64,000 nucleotides of DNA from Neoceratodus forsteri (Eukaryota > Chordata > Ceratodontiformes > Ceratodontidae), in the NCBI GenBank assembly GCA_016271365.2, contig CM057453.1, positions 1,078,321,001 to 1,078,385,000 on the forward strand, written 5' to 3'. The notes beneath the pieces were generated by a model. That model did not search any database and had not been told where the DNA came from. It saw only the letters and a list, made by a program, of their open reading frames with translations. Positions 1 to 10,257 of this stretch are shown one piece after another (the stretch's first letter is position 1; the number at the start of each line of letters is the position of its first letter). A program made the translations under genes and the position numbers.

Positions 1-468
1 TCATCATCTGTTTTGAATACTGAGCAGAAATATTCGTTCAGTATCCCTGCTTTTTCACTGTCACCCTCTGCCCACATTCCCTCCCCTTTATTAAGTCTCT
101 GTATCCCTCCCTTGGTCTTTATTCACTCCCTAATGTACCTATAAAAAGTTTTATCACCCTTCTTAACAGAGTTGGCTATCTTTTCCTCAGTTTGTGCCTT
201 TGCTAATCTGACTGCCTTCCCTGCCTACTTCTGCTTTAACTGATAAAGTTCTCTGTCCTGCTCCTTCTCTGTTTCCTTTTATTTCCTGAATGCTATCCTT
301 TTCTCCTTAACTGTCCCTGCCACCTCTTTTGAGAACCATAGTGTTTTTTTCCCTTCATTTTGTTTTATTGATTTGCTTCACAAAAGGCTTGTTGCCTCTG
401 TGATGGCTGTTTTGATTATTCCCCATTGTTCCTGCACCCCTCCTTCTTGCCCATTTGCTAGTGCTTTT

Positions 469-1200
469 CTAAGGCACTCTCTCATTTTTCCCAAAGTCAG
501 CCTTCCTAAAGTCCAATACTCTTGTTTTTGTGTGGCTTGACTCTATGGCTGTGTTTATTGTGAACCACACTGTTTGGTGGTCACTTGTTCCCAGATGGCT
601 ACCCAGTTCTAAATCTGAGATCCTTTCTCCTTCCCCATTTGAGAGTACCAAGTCTAAGATTGCTCCCTCCCGAGTGGGTTCCAGCACTAGCTGTCTGAGG
701 TATGCCCCCTGTAGGGCATCAAGAATGACCCTGCTCTTGGATGTCCCTGCAACAAAGGTACTCCAGTTAACATCTGGCATATTCAGGTCCCCCATCAACA
801 ATATCTCCCCTTTTTCTGCCATTTTAAAGATGCCTTCTATCATTTCCTTGTCCATTTCCTCCCCCTGAGATGGGGGTCTGTACACAACCCTCATGCAGAT
901 TGTGGTGCCATTTCCTGTCTCCAGGGTGACCCATAGTGACTCATCAGCTTCCTGTTTACTCTTTAGTTCTGTTGCTTTAATCCCTTCCCTTATATACAGA
1001 GCTACTCCTCCTCCTCTTTTACCCACCCTGTCCCTCCTGTAGACTGTGTATCCTGGTATGTTGACTTCCCACTCATGATTCTCTGTGTACCAGTGACTGC
1101 CACAATATCCAGGCATCCCTCTTCCATTAAGACCACTAGTTCAGGGAGCTTGTTGCACAGACTACGGGCATTGGTACTCATCACCTTCCATTTATGTTTT
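469..1200 (-). pseudogene. CR1 ORF2 apurinic/apyrimidinic-like endonuclease domain (decayed)
   Basis: This is the APE-type endonuclease that nicks target DNA to prime reverse transcription in CR1 LINEs. Seen in order: the N-terminal strand with STNARSLCNKLPEL (near 1190-1150, one frame), then after a frameshift the block VYRRDRVGKRGGGVALYIRE, the VVYRPP motif, the catalytic-type GDLNMPDVNW and the C-terminal GTSDHQTVWF containing the SDH signature. The domain is almost complete, but the VTGTQ segment replaces the expected ITETW, and the N-terminal piece lies in a different frame from the rest. It is continuous with the ORF1 remnant upstream on the same strand and with the ORF2 linker downstream. 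Comparable copies lie at 20263-21232 (minus) and 54290-55250 (plus). Confidence 0.85.
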
Positions 1201-1374
1201 ATGGCCTTACCCCTTTTAGCCCCATCCCTTTCCTTAAAACTTTTCTCTGCATTTATCCCTGTCCTGCTCCCTACTGACTTCTCTGTCTTGGTGTTTACCT
1301 CTCTAACTGCTGCACTTTTTGGGGGGGAGGCTGGGATTTCCCTGCTCCTTTTCAGTGCCTTCCCCTTGGCTAGT

Positions 1375-2100
1375 TTAAATGCTTTCCAATGAAGCATTTA
1401 AACCTGTCACTTTGGATCCTGGATTCCCCCCGGACAGATACAGACCATCGCGCCAGTATAAGCCTGCATCCCTCCAAGTGGCTCCCCAGTCCCCAATGAA
1501 GCCAAAACCCTGAGCTCCACACCAGTTTTTCAACCATTCATTGAATCCCATGGTGCAGAATATCCTAGCATCATCCGTGCCATAGACAGGCAGCACCTCC
1601 GAGAAGGTTACCGTACATGCTACTTGGCTAAGGCCCCCTCTTCAACTCCACAAACTCCTCTTGCACTGCTCTGATCCAATTTACAGCCAGGTCATTTGTC
1701 CCTAGGTGGACAATGACATCCAGCTCCCTCCCTCGTGCAGCTCCTCCCGTGATCCTGAGGATTTGCTTCCTGTCCTCAAGCTGGCACCAGGCAGGCATTA
1801 CCTCCCTATCCCTTCCTCCCCTCTACCCCACTAATGATTGAGTCCCCACCAGGAGTTGTTTCCTTCCCCTGTGGGGTCTTGTGCCCACCCTCCTGTGGGT
1901 CTTCTTTGTGGAGTTCCCAGCACCCTCCTTGGCCTCCACAGCAGGTGCCTCCATGAGAACCACTCATTGCCATGACAGCATATGAATTGTGGAGAGCTAC
2001 AACTGGAGGGATGCACCTCTGTTCCATCACCTTCTCCCTTCCTGAGCCCACCTTGGTCCAACTGCTCCTCTTTCTTGGCAACCTCTGAGGTAACGGTGGT
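1375..2100 (-). pseudogene. CR1 ORF1 remnant with SGNH/GDSL-esterase-like segment
   Basis: Minus-strand frames upstream of the endonuclease show a GGDSIIS segment (about 1830-1860), the degenerate equivalent of the LLGDSMIRG esterase block I visible in the other two CR1 copies of this window. Further on is VYGTDDARIFCTMGFNEWLK (about 1590-1510), which resembles the later part of CR1 ORF1 esterases. CR1 and L2 ORF1 proteins are RNA-binding proteins that often carry this esterase. The frame changes at least twice, so no protein can be made. The assignment rests on motif order and on position just 5' of ORF2. Confidence 0.65.
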
Positions 2101-2499
2101 GGCCCTGGTGGTCCCTGGGTGGAAGAAGAGGTTTCACGAATCCTAGCCAGGTCAGCCTGGAGATGGGCAACCTCCTCCCTCAGACCAGAGAGGCGCCTGC
2201 AAACAGGGCAGCATCACAGCCTCCAGAATGTTTCCCAGAACACTGCTGCTCCACAGCCATTGCACTGCACCACTCCCATCTTGACTCATTTTGTGTCTCC
2301 TCTCCTGTTGCTTTGTATGCTTATTGTCTCCTTCCTCTATGTATTTTTACACTTACTTTCCTACTGCCTATGTGCCCTTACAACTCTCACCCTTCTTGAT
2401 CTGGGACAGGAACTTCCTGTAGTCTTTAGTAATCTCCTTCCTCCATGCTTGATTCAGACATCCAGCAGCCGGGGGGATGAAGGTTTTTTTTTTTTAGGT

Positions 2500-2890
2500 T
2501 CCTTCAAGGTTGCTGAAACTAATGTGTCTCAGTGATCCTTCCCTTGCTACTGCCAAACAGGAAGTTCCTGTTGTCAGTCAAATTCAGTGGCTATAACTAG
2601 AACTGGCTTTGGGTGGAGGGGTGCGAAGGAGGGAAACTAGTAAAAAATATGTAGTTCTGGACTTCTGTTTCTTGCTCTACAACCAGTTCTCTTCTGCTTG
2701 AAACAGCCAGAAGCTGTAATTGGAGACAGCTGCTTTTGTACACCTAAGCTATAAACCACCCCCCCAATTAGATTCACTCTCTGCTCTCAGTAAATTAAGG
2801 TGATACTGCCCCCTTCCTCAGAAAAACACTTTTTTTTACTTAAATGAGACCCCTTTCTTCTAATAAAGTAATTTATCTAATTTTACCCTA
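2500..2890. other. Unassigned spacer
   Basis: AT-rich sequence with short homopolymers between the CR1 fossil and the tandem repeat. I see no coding potential or recognisable repeat. Confidence 0.5.
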
Positions 2891-2894
2891 ATAA

Positions 2895-3557
2895 TTTACC
2901 CTTTTATAACAACCAGGCATTTAGCAGGTCTCGGTGGACACATTAGGGAGTATGGATTCTGAATGTCCTGTTAATTCCCTGAGAAATTCCAAATGTATCA
3001 CTGCTTCTGTGTGTTTGTGAAACAAAGGCAGGTCCTGAAAAGGGGAACTCAGTTTGCACTTTGCCAGACAACACACAGCTCCACTCTTTGAAAAACACTT
3101 AACCCTTTTTTATCAACCTGGGCATTTAGGGGCTTTTAGGGATGCCTTAAGAAATTCCAAACTTGTCGCTGCTTCTGTGTAATCTTTGTGGAATAAAGAT
3201 AGCTCTTGAGAAGAGACATTTGAGCTGCACTTTGCCGAACAACACACAGATACAGCCCTCAAAAAAACACTCTACCCTTTCTTTTTATCAGCCTGGTCTT
3301 TTAGAAACTTTTAGGGGCTGTCAAGGGAACTTGTATGCTGAATTTGTGATAATACCTCAAGAAATCCCAATGTAATCATTACTTCTGTGTGATGTTTGTG
3401 AAACAAAGGCTGGCCCTGAGAGGAGACATTTGAGCTGCATGTAGCCAAACAACACACAGATCCCCTCCTCAAAAAAAAAAACCTTTTACCCTGTTTTTTA
3501 TCAATCTGTACTGTTAGTGACTTTCAGGAGAAACTCTGAAGAGCATGTATCCCAAAT
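2895..3557. repeat. ~200-bp imperfect tandem repeat, about 3.2 copies
   Basis: Four unit starts can be aligned at about 2899, 3102, 3276 and 3489, each beginning with a CCCTTTT/TATCAAC..GG.CATTTA-like block. Each full unit then has GAAATTCCAAA, CTGCTTCTGTGT, TGAAACAAAG, GAGACATTTGAGCTGCA and AACACACAGAT in the same order. Spacings are about 203, 174 and 213 bp. The fourth copy is cut off at about 3555, exactly where the DIRS terminal repeat begins, so the DIRS element inserted into, or is joined to, this array. Confidence 0.8.
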
Positions 3558-3745
3558 ATCTTCATCTGGGTTATCTCAGTCATCAGGTCACACTATAAGA
3601 ACTTCACTATCAGTGAAGGGGAATCCACACGGAAGATTTTCAGCATTACAATTGGAGCCACCCACACTGTTAACTTCCATCAATGTCACCAATCCAATAA
3701 TGGTGTGAGTGGCCACACTCCCTCCTCAGTTGTTTCCTGCTGTTG
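3558..3745 (+). repeat. DIRS left inverted terminal repeat
   Basis: Positions 3572-3745 align with the reverse complement of about 9370-9532. Matching blocks include ATCTCAGTCATCAG, TAAGAACTT, GTGAAG, GGAAT, GATTTTCAGCA, GGGCCACCCA-like, TTCCATCAATGTCACCAA and TCCTCAGTT. The outer part (3558-3600) also pairs with the internal complementary region at about 9098-9140. Confidence 0.9.
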
Positions 3746-3899
3746 ACTTGCTCACATGGGTCTCCACAGAAGCTCTGATGCAGTCTTCGATCCATTTCTT
3801 CACCTATTGCTTTGCTTCAAAAAATTTTCAGAATCTCTTTTTTTAACTGATTACTCCAACTCGTTTGTCCAGAGTTAATCCTTCTACCTCTCTCCTATC

Positions 3900-5651
3900 A
3901 TTGCCACTGCAGAAAGAAGAGTGCCTCCACAGATGAACACTCTCTCTGTATCTACTGTCTTGGGACTGAAGACAAAGTTTCTGACTGTGAACTCTGCCAG
4001 ACGTTTAGCCAAACAACCCTCAGGCAATGCAAAAAAGCTCTTAAAAATTTCCTGATGGATGAACAGGTAGCCAGCTTCAGGCAGGGGTCCTCCGGAATCC
4101 CAGCATCTTATTCGCCAACTGGATCATCAAGCTCTCAGGCCTCCAAGGCCCCAGCCAAATCCTCAGGGAAAACTCATGAAAACAATCAAGATTGTGACTG
4201 GTCCCCCCAGCGACGATCTCGTTCCCCGATGGTCTCTTCTCCTTCTGGGGGATCCTCATCATCTGTGGCTGCACCAATGTGGAAGACTGCTGTCCAGGTC
4301 TCTGTGCCCTCCAAACACATAGTGACAGCTTCTTCACCCAATTCTCGGGGTGCCCAGCCGTCGACCTTTGGGTCCTCGGCCCCTCCTTTGTCAATAACAG
4401 ACTCATTGTCGATGACTCTTTTGTTGAAGCTTGCCTCTTCTCCCTCCAGGACTACAGGCTCTTCAGTTTCTTAGGACCCAGAAAGTGGGTCTTTGACACC
4501 TGTGCCTTCAAACCCTCTCCATCAACAACTACCATAAACTTGAACAAAGTCCTGCTTAAATTCACTAATGTGCTGCTACAGTAGCTGGATGCTTTTAGGC
4601 CCCCCAGCTGACGCCATCGATGGCAGCTTCATTGTCAACACCTGCTGATCAGCCATGGGAAGCTCCCCATGAGCCGTCGTTGGTGTATCTGACACCAGAC
4701 CTAGAAGTCAAAGAGGTCAGCATTGAGGAGTACCATCCAGACCTCATTCTTCCTGAAGATGAGGAGGAAGAAGAGGAAAAAATTCCGGTCTCTGACAAGT
4801 CTGCTGTTTCCTCTGTCAGTGAGGATTCAAGAAAGAATACTCATGTCTCTTCCTGAGGACCCCACATTTTTCAATGTGATGAAGCAGATGTCCTCAACAG
4901 TGGGCTTCCACACTGAGGAAGTGGATGCCACCAGGAAAGAGCTGGTGGACTTCCTGGAGATCCCTAAATCTCCCCCAAAAATCATTCTTCCTTTCCTTCC
5001 TGATCTGAGGAATGCAGCCACGGCAGCCTGGCACATAGCAGACCTGATGCCAGCTATGCCTCACAGGGCTGATAAACTTTATCATGTCCCTCATAGTCTT
5101 CTATGCTATGCTGTACAGCCCAAGACAGACTCAGAGGTCATCCAGGCAGCTCATGACAGGTCTAAGGCACCTAAGCATCTTAGTTCCCTTCCTCCAGAAA
5201 AAGAGTCTTGTAAAATTGACCTCTGGGGGAAAAGGGTGTATGCTTCCTCCCTTCTGGGTTTGAGGATTGCAAACTATCTGTCTCAGATGTGAAGTACCAA
5301 AATGCCAGTTGTAAAAAGGGCAGGGCCACAGCACAGGCCATTCCAGATGGCACGCAAAAGCAAGAGCTGCTTCAGTGCCTCCAAGCAGTTGAGAACATTA
5401 GTAAGCACATCCTCAGGGCTCTCTGTGATATGGCTAATACCATTGCCAGGGCTGCTGCCATGGGCATGTGCCTACATAGACACTCCTGGCTGAGAGTATC
5501 CAGTTCTGCTTCTAATGTTCAGCAAAAGGTGCTTAATGCCCTTTTTAATGGCACTATGCTGTTTGGCCCTGATGTCCAGGATAATAGCAATGACCTGCAA
5601 TCCTTGGGCAGGGCTCTCAAGTCTGTCCACTCCTTCTACCATACTAACTAA
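3900..5651 (+). pseudogene. DIRS gag-like ORF1 (frameshifted)
   Basis: The structural protein that should package the DIRS RNA. In the frame of 4055, upstream codons give a Cys-x2-Cys pair (CIYCLG) and a second pair (CELC) around 3945-4000, followed by a Ser/Pro-rich stretch to about 4470. A new frame carries an acidic run (PEDEEEEEE, ~4755). Next comes a capsid-like region (about 4850-5290) with FLPDLRNAATAAWHIADLMP and KRVYASSLLGLRIANY. A third frame (5289-5651) holds CDMANTIARAAAMGMCLHRH then SWLR, matching the conserved 'D..DT.AR......RR..WLR' block of vertebrate DIRS gags. Two frame changes show that it is dead. No convincing start codon is visible before 4055, where an in-frame Met lies. 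Confidence 0.75.
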
Positions 5652-5789
5652 CCAAGATGCAGAGAACACCCTCCCTTTCCCAGAGCGACCAATAGGTCAG
5701 GTATGGGTCCCTGGCCCCAAATTAAACACAGGGCCTAGCTGCCTTCCCCACCCCCACCAGTGCTGGAGCCAGGCTGTTATCCTGGAATG

Positions 5790-7485
5790 ATGGACCATCC
5801 TATGTGGCTGGTCTACCTTTGCTTGACTCTTTGCTGGACCCCTCTCTTCTGGTCCTGGACCAGGAGGTGGCAGTCGGAGGCTGGTTCTCCCTCCACTTGA
5901 ATCAATGGAGAACCATAACTTCAGTTTAATGGATTCAAAAAATCATAGAGCAGGGGCACACCCTGGAGTTCATCCAGCAACCTTCAGAAATCCTTTCTCC
6001 ACCCTCCAGTTATCCTCCAGCTCATTTGACTGTTCTCCGGCAGGAGGTACAGTTCCTTCTACCAAAGCAGTCCATCAAACCAGTTTCCAGGCATCAGAGA
6101 AACAAGGGATTTTATTCTAGGTTTTTCCTGGTTCCCACAAGGACTAGCGATTTGAGACCTATTCTGGACCTAAAAGACCTCAGTCAGTACATCCTGTACA
6201 AAAAGTTCTGGATGGTAACTTTTCCAAGCCTGATGCCCCTCCTCAAAATGGAGGACTGGCTCTACTCACTGGCCTTGCAGGATGCCTACCTGCACAGCTC
6301 AGTCTTTTCTCCTCACAGGACGTTTCTCCATTTTGCCTTTCAGGGTGAGCATTATTAGTTCAAGGTACTGCCTTTTGGCTTGTCCTCTGCTCCATGAGTC
6401 TTTACCAAGTGCTTAGCAGTGGTTGCAGCAGTTCTCAGAAGGGAGGGACTGTATGTGTTCCCTTATCTGGACAACTGGCCCCTTAAGGCTCCATCCAGGG
6501 AACAGTTTTTGCTGACTCTGGAGTGAAATCTCCAATTCTTTCACTCCTTGGGCATCACTGCCAGTCTGACCATGTCAGTCCTGGTACCATCCCAAAGGCT
6601 GCAGTATATAGGGGCAGTTCTGGACTCCTCACTGGGAAAGACCTTACTGTCCCAAAACAGGGCAGAGTGCCTTATAGCCCAAGCTCAGGAAGTTGTCCAA
6701 AGTCACTACATTCCTGCTAGGGTATACCTCAGAGTGCTGGGCTTGATGGCAGCTGCCATACCCACTGTTTCACTAGCAAGATTTCATATGCACACTCTCC
6801 AGTGGACCCTCTGGGTACAGTGGGACCAGCGCACGGACGAGTTAGATCCAACAGTTCTTGTCTTTTCTCCAGTACTGTACACAGGGTACTGCAGTGGTGG
6901 ATGGATCCCTTGAACCTGTTTCAGGGCGTCCCATTTCAGATCTCCTCCACACAATAGATTCTAACTATGGATGCCTTGGTTTGGGCTGGGGAGCACAACT
7001 GGGTCCCTTCGAGATCCAGAGCTCTTGCTCCCAGCTGGAAACCTCCTTGCATATCAGTGTCCTGGAGATGAGGACAGTGCTTGATGCCATGCAGGCTTTT
7101 CAAGACCATCTTGCTCTGGGTCAGCTGCTGGTGCAGTATAACAATTCAAGTGTAGTTTACTACATCAACAAGTGGGGGGAAGGGGACCTATTCATATACC
7201 CTATGCAAGGAGGCCATGAAAGTGGTACTGGCACTGGATCACAGTCTGACACTCTCTGCAGTCCATGCTTCAGGCATATTAAACACTCTGGTGGACAGTC
7301 TCAGCAGGACTCCATCCAGCATGCATGAATGGGAGCTTCTCTCATCCATTGCAGAACACTTATTTGACAGATTAGATCACCTAGAGGTGGACCTTTTTGC
7401 GTCCCCACTCAATGCAAAACTGCCCAATTTCTGTTTACTAGATCCAGGGCCTATAGTTTTCTGGCAAGACACATTGTCCATCTCT
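5790..7485 (+). pseudogene. DIRS reverse transcriptase / RNase H (pol) pseudogene
   Basis: The RT region shows SRFFLVPTR, LRPILDLKDLSQYI and the LQDAYLH block (motif A; near 6110-6300), then FKVLPFGLSSAP (motif B, with a stop) and FPYLDNW at about 6458-6478. In DIRS RTs the last motif is YLDD; here codon 6473-6475 is AAC, giving Asn in place of the second catalytic Asp. RNase H follows in another frame (about 6950-7190) with GLGWGAQLGPFE, LEMRTVLDAM and VQYNNSSVVYYINK, where the usual Asp of TDN is also Asn. A final VDLFASPLNAKLPNFC block ends at about 7440. The reading frame then runs into a SINE insertion. Stops, frameshifts and two catalytic replacements make it inactive. Confidence 0.88.
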
Positions 7486-7489
7486 TGAA

Positions 7490-7820
7490 GCAGGAGATTT
7501 CTTTATGCATTCTCTCCATTTCCTCTGATCCAGAGGGTGTCTTTCGGATGAGATGTTAAACCGAGGTCCCATCTGCTTGGATTGGTGGTAGTTCAGGTGG
7601 ATGTTAAAGATCCCATGGCACTTATTGAAAAGAGCAGGGGAATTTCCCCGGTGTCCTAGCCAAATTTCCCTCATTCACTAAAAATACCACCAACAGCTTA
7701 ATCTGGTTCAAGGTCAGTTGGCATTCATCTGTATCCCCCTTCCCTGGGTCTTGCCTGAAAATAGGAAGGATTTGTCTAGTGCACTTACCCGGTCAACAAA
7801 AACTAAACAAATCAAGCTGC
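7490..7820 (+). mobile_element. SINE inserted in DIRS pol, with tail shared with the 48-52 kb LINE
   Basis: DIRS coding similarity stops at about 7485 and resumes at about 7820. The insert has a central block around 7545-7660 with CGGATGAGATGTTAAACCGA, GGTCCCATCTGC, AAGATCCCATGGCAC and CCCCGGTGTCCTAGCCAAAT, a motif order I recognise from widely conserved vertebrate SINE cores (V-SINE-like; exact family uncertain). Its 3' segment 7742-7814 (CTGGGTC.TGCCTGAAAATAGG, GTCTAGTGCAC..ACC.GGT) closely matches the terminal 75 bp of the LINE ending at 51822. No clear tRNA-type A/B boxes are visible at the 5' side, so it is probably 5'-truncated. Target duplications could not be fixed. Confidence 0.78.
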
Positions 7821-8388
7821 AGATGGAGGGGTCCAGCATGATCTTAGTGGCTCCATTCTGGCAATGGTAGATATGGTTTCCTCTGCTACAGCAGCTGACA
7901 GAGGAACCACTGGTCCTTCTCCCTCTATGCAGGAATCTGTTGACCCAGGATAGGGGACCCTGGTCCATCTCAACCTCAGGTCCCTCCATCAAATGCTTGG
8001 TTCCTGAGGACATAGCCATTGCCAGATTTGGGGTCTTTAACAGAGTGGCAGATGTCCCAGTGGCCACCCGGAAGCCTTCCATTTGAGCCACATATACCAT
8101 GAAGTGGAAATGGTTTGCCATCTGGGCTGCCAAACATAGTCTGGACCTTTTCACCTGCCTGGTGAACCACATTCTGGATTACATGATCTCTCTGTCTCAC
8201 TCAGATCTCTAGTACTCCTCCTCCTTCAAGGTGCACCTTTTGGCTATTTCTGCCTTTCATGAGCCCATGGGTGGCTGCACGATTGCTCAGCTGATGTCTG
8301 CCATACCTTTCTCAGGGGCATCCTGCATCTGAAACCCCAAATATGTTCTCCAGTCCCAGCTTGGGACTTGAATTTTATTTAGAAGAAG

Positions 8389-9036
8389 TTGACCCTGTCT
8401 CCCTTTGAGCCAATTGCAACATGTGACCTGCGCTTTCTCTCTTGGAAACAGTTATTTTTAGTTGCCATTACTTCTGCTCGAAGAATCTCAGAGCTTCAGG
8501 CCCTCTGGTGCAAGCAGCCTTATTTGATTGTTGACAGGGTGTCTTTGTGCATGAATCCTAAGTTTCTCCCTAAGGTGGTTTCAGAGTTTATACTCAGTCT
8601 ATCCACCTTCCTGTTTATTTTCCCAAGGGTGCCAATCCAGGGGAAGCACTGCTCCATATGTTAAATGTGCACAGAACTTTGAAATACTACTTGTTTCGGA
8701 CCAACAAAAGTCTAAAGTCAAAACAGTTGTTTGTTTTTTTTGCCCCAGGTAGAGGGTGTTTCAGTTTCTAAGCAATGTTTGTCCAAATGGTTGGCTAATG
8801 GCACTGTGTTCTGTTGCAACAAGTGCGGCAAAGAATTGCCTGGTGCTGTCAAAGCTCATTCCACCAGAGGCATGGCTACCTCTGTGGCTTGTTTTGGAGG
8901 GGTCTCAGCTGCTGACAACTTTGCGGCTGCCACCTGGAGTACAGTCCACACTTTCAACAAGCACTACAGTCTGGATATTGCCTCAAGAGCCCATGCAGGT
9001 TTTGGCAGGGTTGCGCTACAGGGACTTCTGTCTTAA
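8389..9036 (+). pseudogene. DIRS tyrosine recombinase (frameshifted)
   Basis: This enzyme integrates the circular DIRS DNA. The first frame (8389-8664) carries the box-I-type arginine in TSARRISELQAL (about 8479-8514). A middle segment (about 8648-8755) is readable only in another frame, as HMLNVHRTLKYYLFRT. The original frame then returns with the box-II KAHSTRGMATS (His-x-x-Arg, about 8848-8880). It ends with FNKHYSLDIAS (about 8954-8985), which supplies the candidate nucleophilic tyrosine. All four catalytic-type residues are still recognisable, but the intervening stop and frameshifts rule out a functional product. Upstream, 7830-8388 also contains decayed recombinase or linker sequence with many stops. 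The domain ends just before the internal complementary region, as expected. Confidence 0.88.
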
Positions 9037-9084
9037 GTTTAGGGAGATCCCTCCTCCCAGACTGTATGGTTGCACCTGTAACTG

Positions 9085-9205
9085 CTTGGGACTCATTCTT
9101 ATGATGCGACCTGATGAATGTGATAACCTCAGTGAAGATAGAACAGTTACGCAAGAACTTACCATAACAGTACATCTTTGAAGGGATATCAGTCATCAGG
9201 TCTGC
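9085..9205 (+). repeat. DIRS internal complementary region (ICR)
   Basis: The left half (about 9098-9140) is complementary to the outer left terminus at 3558-3600 (ATCTTCA, GGTTATC, CATCAGGTC, GCATCATAAG-type blocks). The right half (about 9150-9202) is complementary to the right terminus at about 9521-9572 (AAGAACTTACC, TAACAGT, AAGGGATATCAGTCATCAG). This two-sided complementarity is the DIRS signature used to reconstruct the termini in circular intermediates. Confidence 0.85.
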
Positions 9206-9287
9206 TTTCCCTCCCACCATCCCCCTTTTTGGTGCTCTGGTCTAGGAAATAGCTGTCTGGTGTATCCAGTCTTTCACATAGGTCTGG

Positions 9288-9327
9288 GCACCTCTCTCTC
9301 TCTCTCTCTCTCTCGCTCTCTCTCTTT
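9288..9327. repeat. (CT)n microsatellite
   Basis: A run of about 20 CT dinucleotides with one interruption, within the 3' part of the DIRS element between the ICR and right ITR. Confidence 0.95.
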
Positions 9328-9369
9328 TGTCCCTCGTGGCTAAGACTATGCTCCCTTTGTCTCTGAGGG

Positions 9370-9572
9370 AAAGAACTGAGGAAGGAATGGGGCCTCTCAC
9401 ACCTTTATAGGGTTGGTGACATTGACAGAAGTCAATGGCATGGGTGGCCCCAGTTGTACTGCTGAAAATCGTCAGTGTAGATTCCACTTCACCAGCGGTA
9501 AAGTTCTTATGATGTGATCTGATGACTGAGATCCCCTTGAAGACTAACTGTTAGGGTATGTTCTTACAAACA
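9370..9572 (-). repeat. DIRS right inverted terminal repeat
   Basis: The reverse complement of this segment reproduces 3572-3745 with moderate divergence. Its outer extension to about 9572 is absent from the left end but is mirrored in the ICR, as expected for unequal DIRS termini. Confidence 0.88.
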
Positions 9573-9742
9573 TGAACATATGAATTTGACAGCAGATAAA
9601 GGCCTTATGGTCTATCGAGTCTGCTAGAGTGTGCAGCTAGCAGCACTTATACTGCAGCTGCCCCTCCCATCCCTCCCTGACCCTCCCTCTTACCCTATCC
9701 CATCCCCTTTTGAAGCAGTCCACTGTTCTACAGGATACCAGA
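9573..9742 (-). mobile_element. CR1-type LINE 3'-end fragment
   Basis: ACATGAACATATGAA, then GACAGCAGATAAAGGCC and ATCGAGTCTGC match the 3' terminus of the CR1 family also seen at 18314-18390 (minus). A C-rich stretch follows. The fragment is only ~170 bp and abuts the DIRS right end. Confidence 0.7.
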
Positions 9743-9744
9743 GG

Positions 9745-10255
9745 TCAGCCATCTGACACAGGAGACTTGCCACATGCCATAGAGTCCACTGCAGCAAGAA
9801 TCTCCTGCTTGAATATTGATGTCTTTAAAGATAGCTGGTCCTCCTCTGATAATTGTGGCAGGTCCTTATAGAAATTGATGTTATCAGCCTGGTGTGTGTT
9901 GACTGGGTTCTCCTGCCTTGCCGTATACATTGTCAAGTAATAGAACATGAACTCATTATTAACGTCAGCCTGTTTTGTAATCTTGTTTCCATTCTAAGTG
10001 CTGATCTCTCTTACGTGTCTCAAGGTCTCCTCCTTTCTTAGTTGGTGAGGTTGTAGTGTTCTGCTTTTATTACCCATCTGATAGTGTTTTGCTTTTTGGT
10101 ATTATAGTGCTGTTTCTATTTGTCTTGAGCTGATGCTGTTATAATCCATTTTCTATACTGTGGTAGCCTTTAGTTCTTTATCTAATTGGGATATTTGGGT
10201 CTCTAAGTCCTATAGGTGTTTTTGCAAATCTTTTTTTTTTTTTAGTTTAACTGTA
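9745..10255 (-). pseudogene. L1/Tx1-like LINE ORF2 fragment: connector and N-terminal RT
   Basis: On the minus strand, reading from about 10250, a coiled connector (LETQISQLDKELK) is followed by YQKAKHYQMGNKSRT-like residues. It ends in FYKDLPQLSEEDQLSLKTSI, then FKQEILAAVDSMACGKSPVSDG. The last block corresponds to the RT entry motif 'EI..A...L..GKSPGPDG' of L1-clade ORF2 proteins. The glycine and proline pattern is slightly altered (PVSDG). The downstream RT core is missing, being replaced by the CR1 fragment and DIRS. It is probably the continuation of the endonuclease fragment at 12790-13790, split by the insertions between them. Confidence 0.72.
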
Positions 10256-10257
10256 TT

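Larger units (their letters stand above)
1..2490 (-). mobile_element. CR1-type LINE, 5' portion (ORF1 esterase + ORF2 endonuclease), truncated by window edge
   Basis: Read on the minus strand this copy runs from an ORF1 region (about 2490 down to 1380) through the ORF2 endonuclease (about 1200 to 480) into the basic linker that precedes the reverse transcriptase. The linker, near 60-300, decodes to pieces such as FYRYIRE and ILNEYFCSVF, typical of CR1 ORF2. The element leaves the window before the RT core, so the RT and 3' end cannot be judged. The reading frame is broken several times, so it is a fossil. The 5' boundary near 2490 is approximate, being where recognisable ORF1 residues fade. 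Confidence 0.85.
3558..9572 (+). mobile_element. DIRS-type tyrosine-recombinase retrotransposon, near full length, decayed
   Basis: A ~6.0-kb element with the diagnostic DIRS layout: left inverted terminal repeat, gag-like ORF, reverse transcriptase plus RNase H, tyrosine recombinase, an internal complementary region (ICR), and a right inverted terminal repeat. DIRS elements replicate through a circular intermediate templated by the ICR. They integrate with a tyrosine recombinase rather than a DDE integrase and leave no target duplication. All ORFs contain frameshifts or stops. The RT active site reads YLDN where YLDD is expected, and a SINE interrupts the RT-to-recombinase interval. No methyltransferase domain, common in DIRS1-like elements, was confidently seen. 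Confidence 0.92.
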
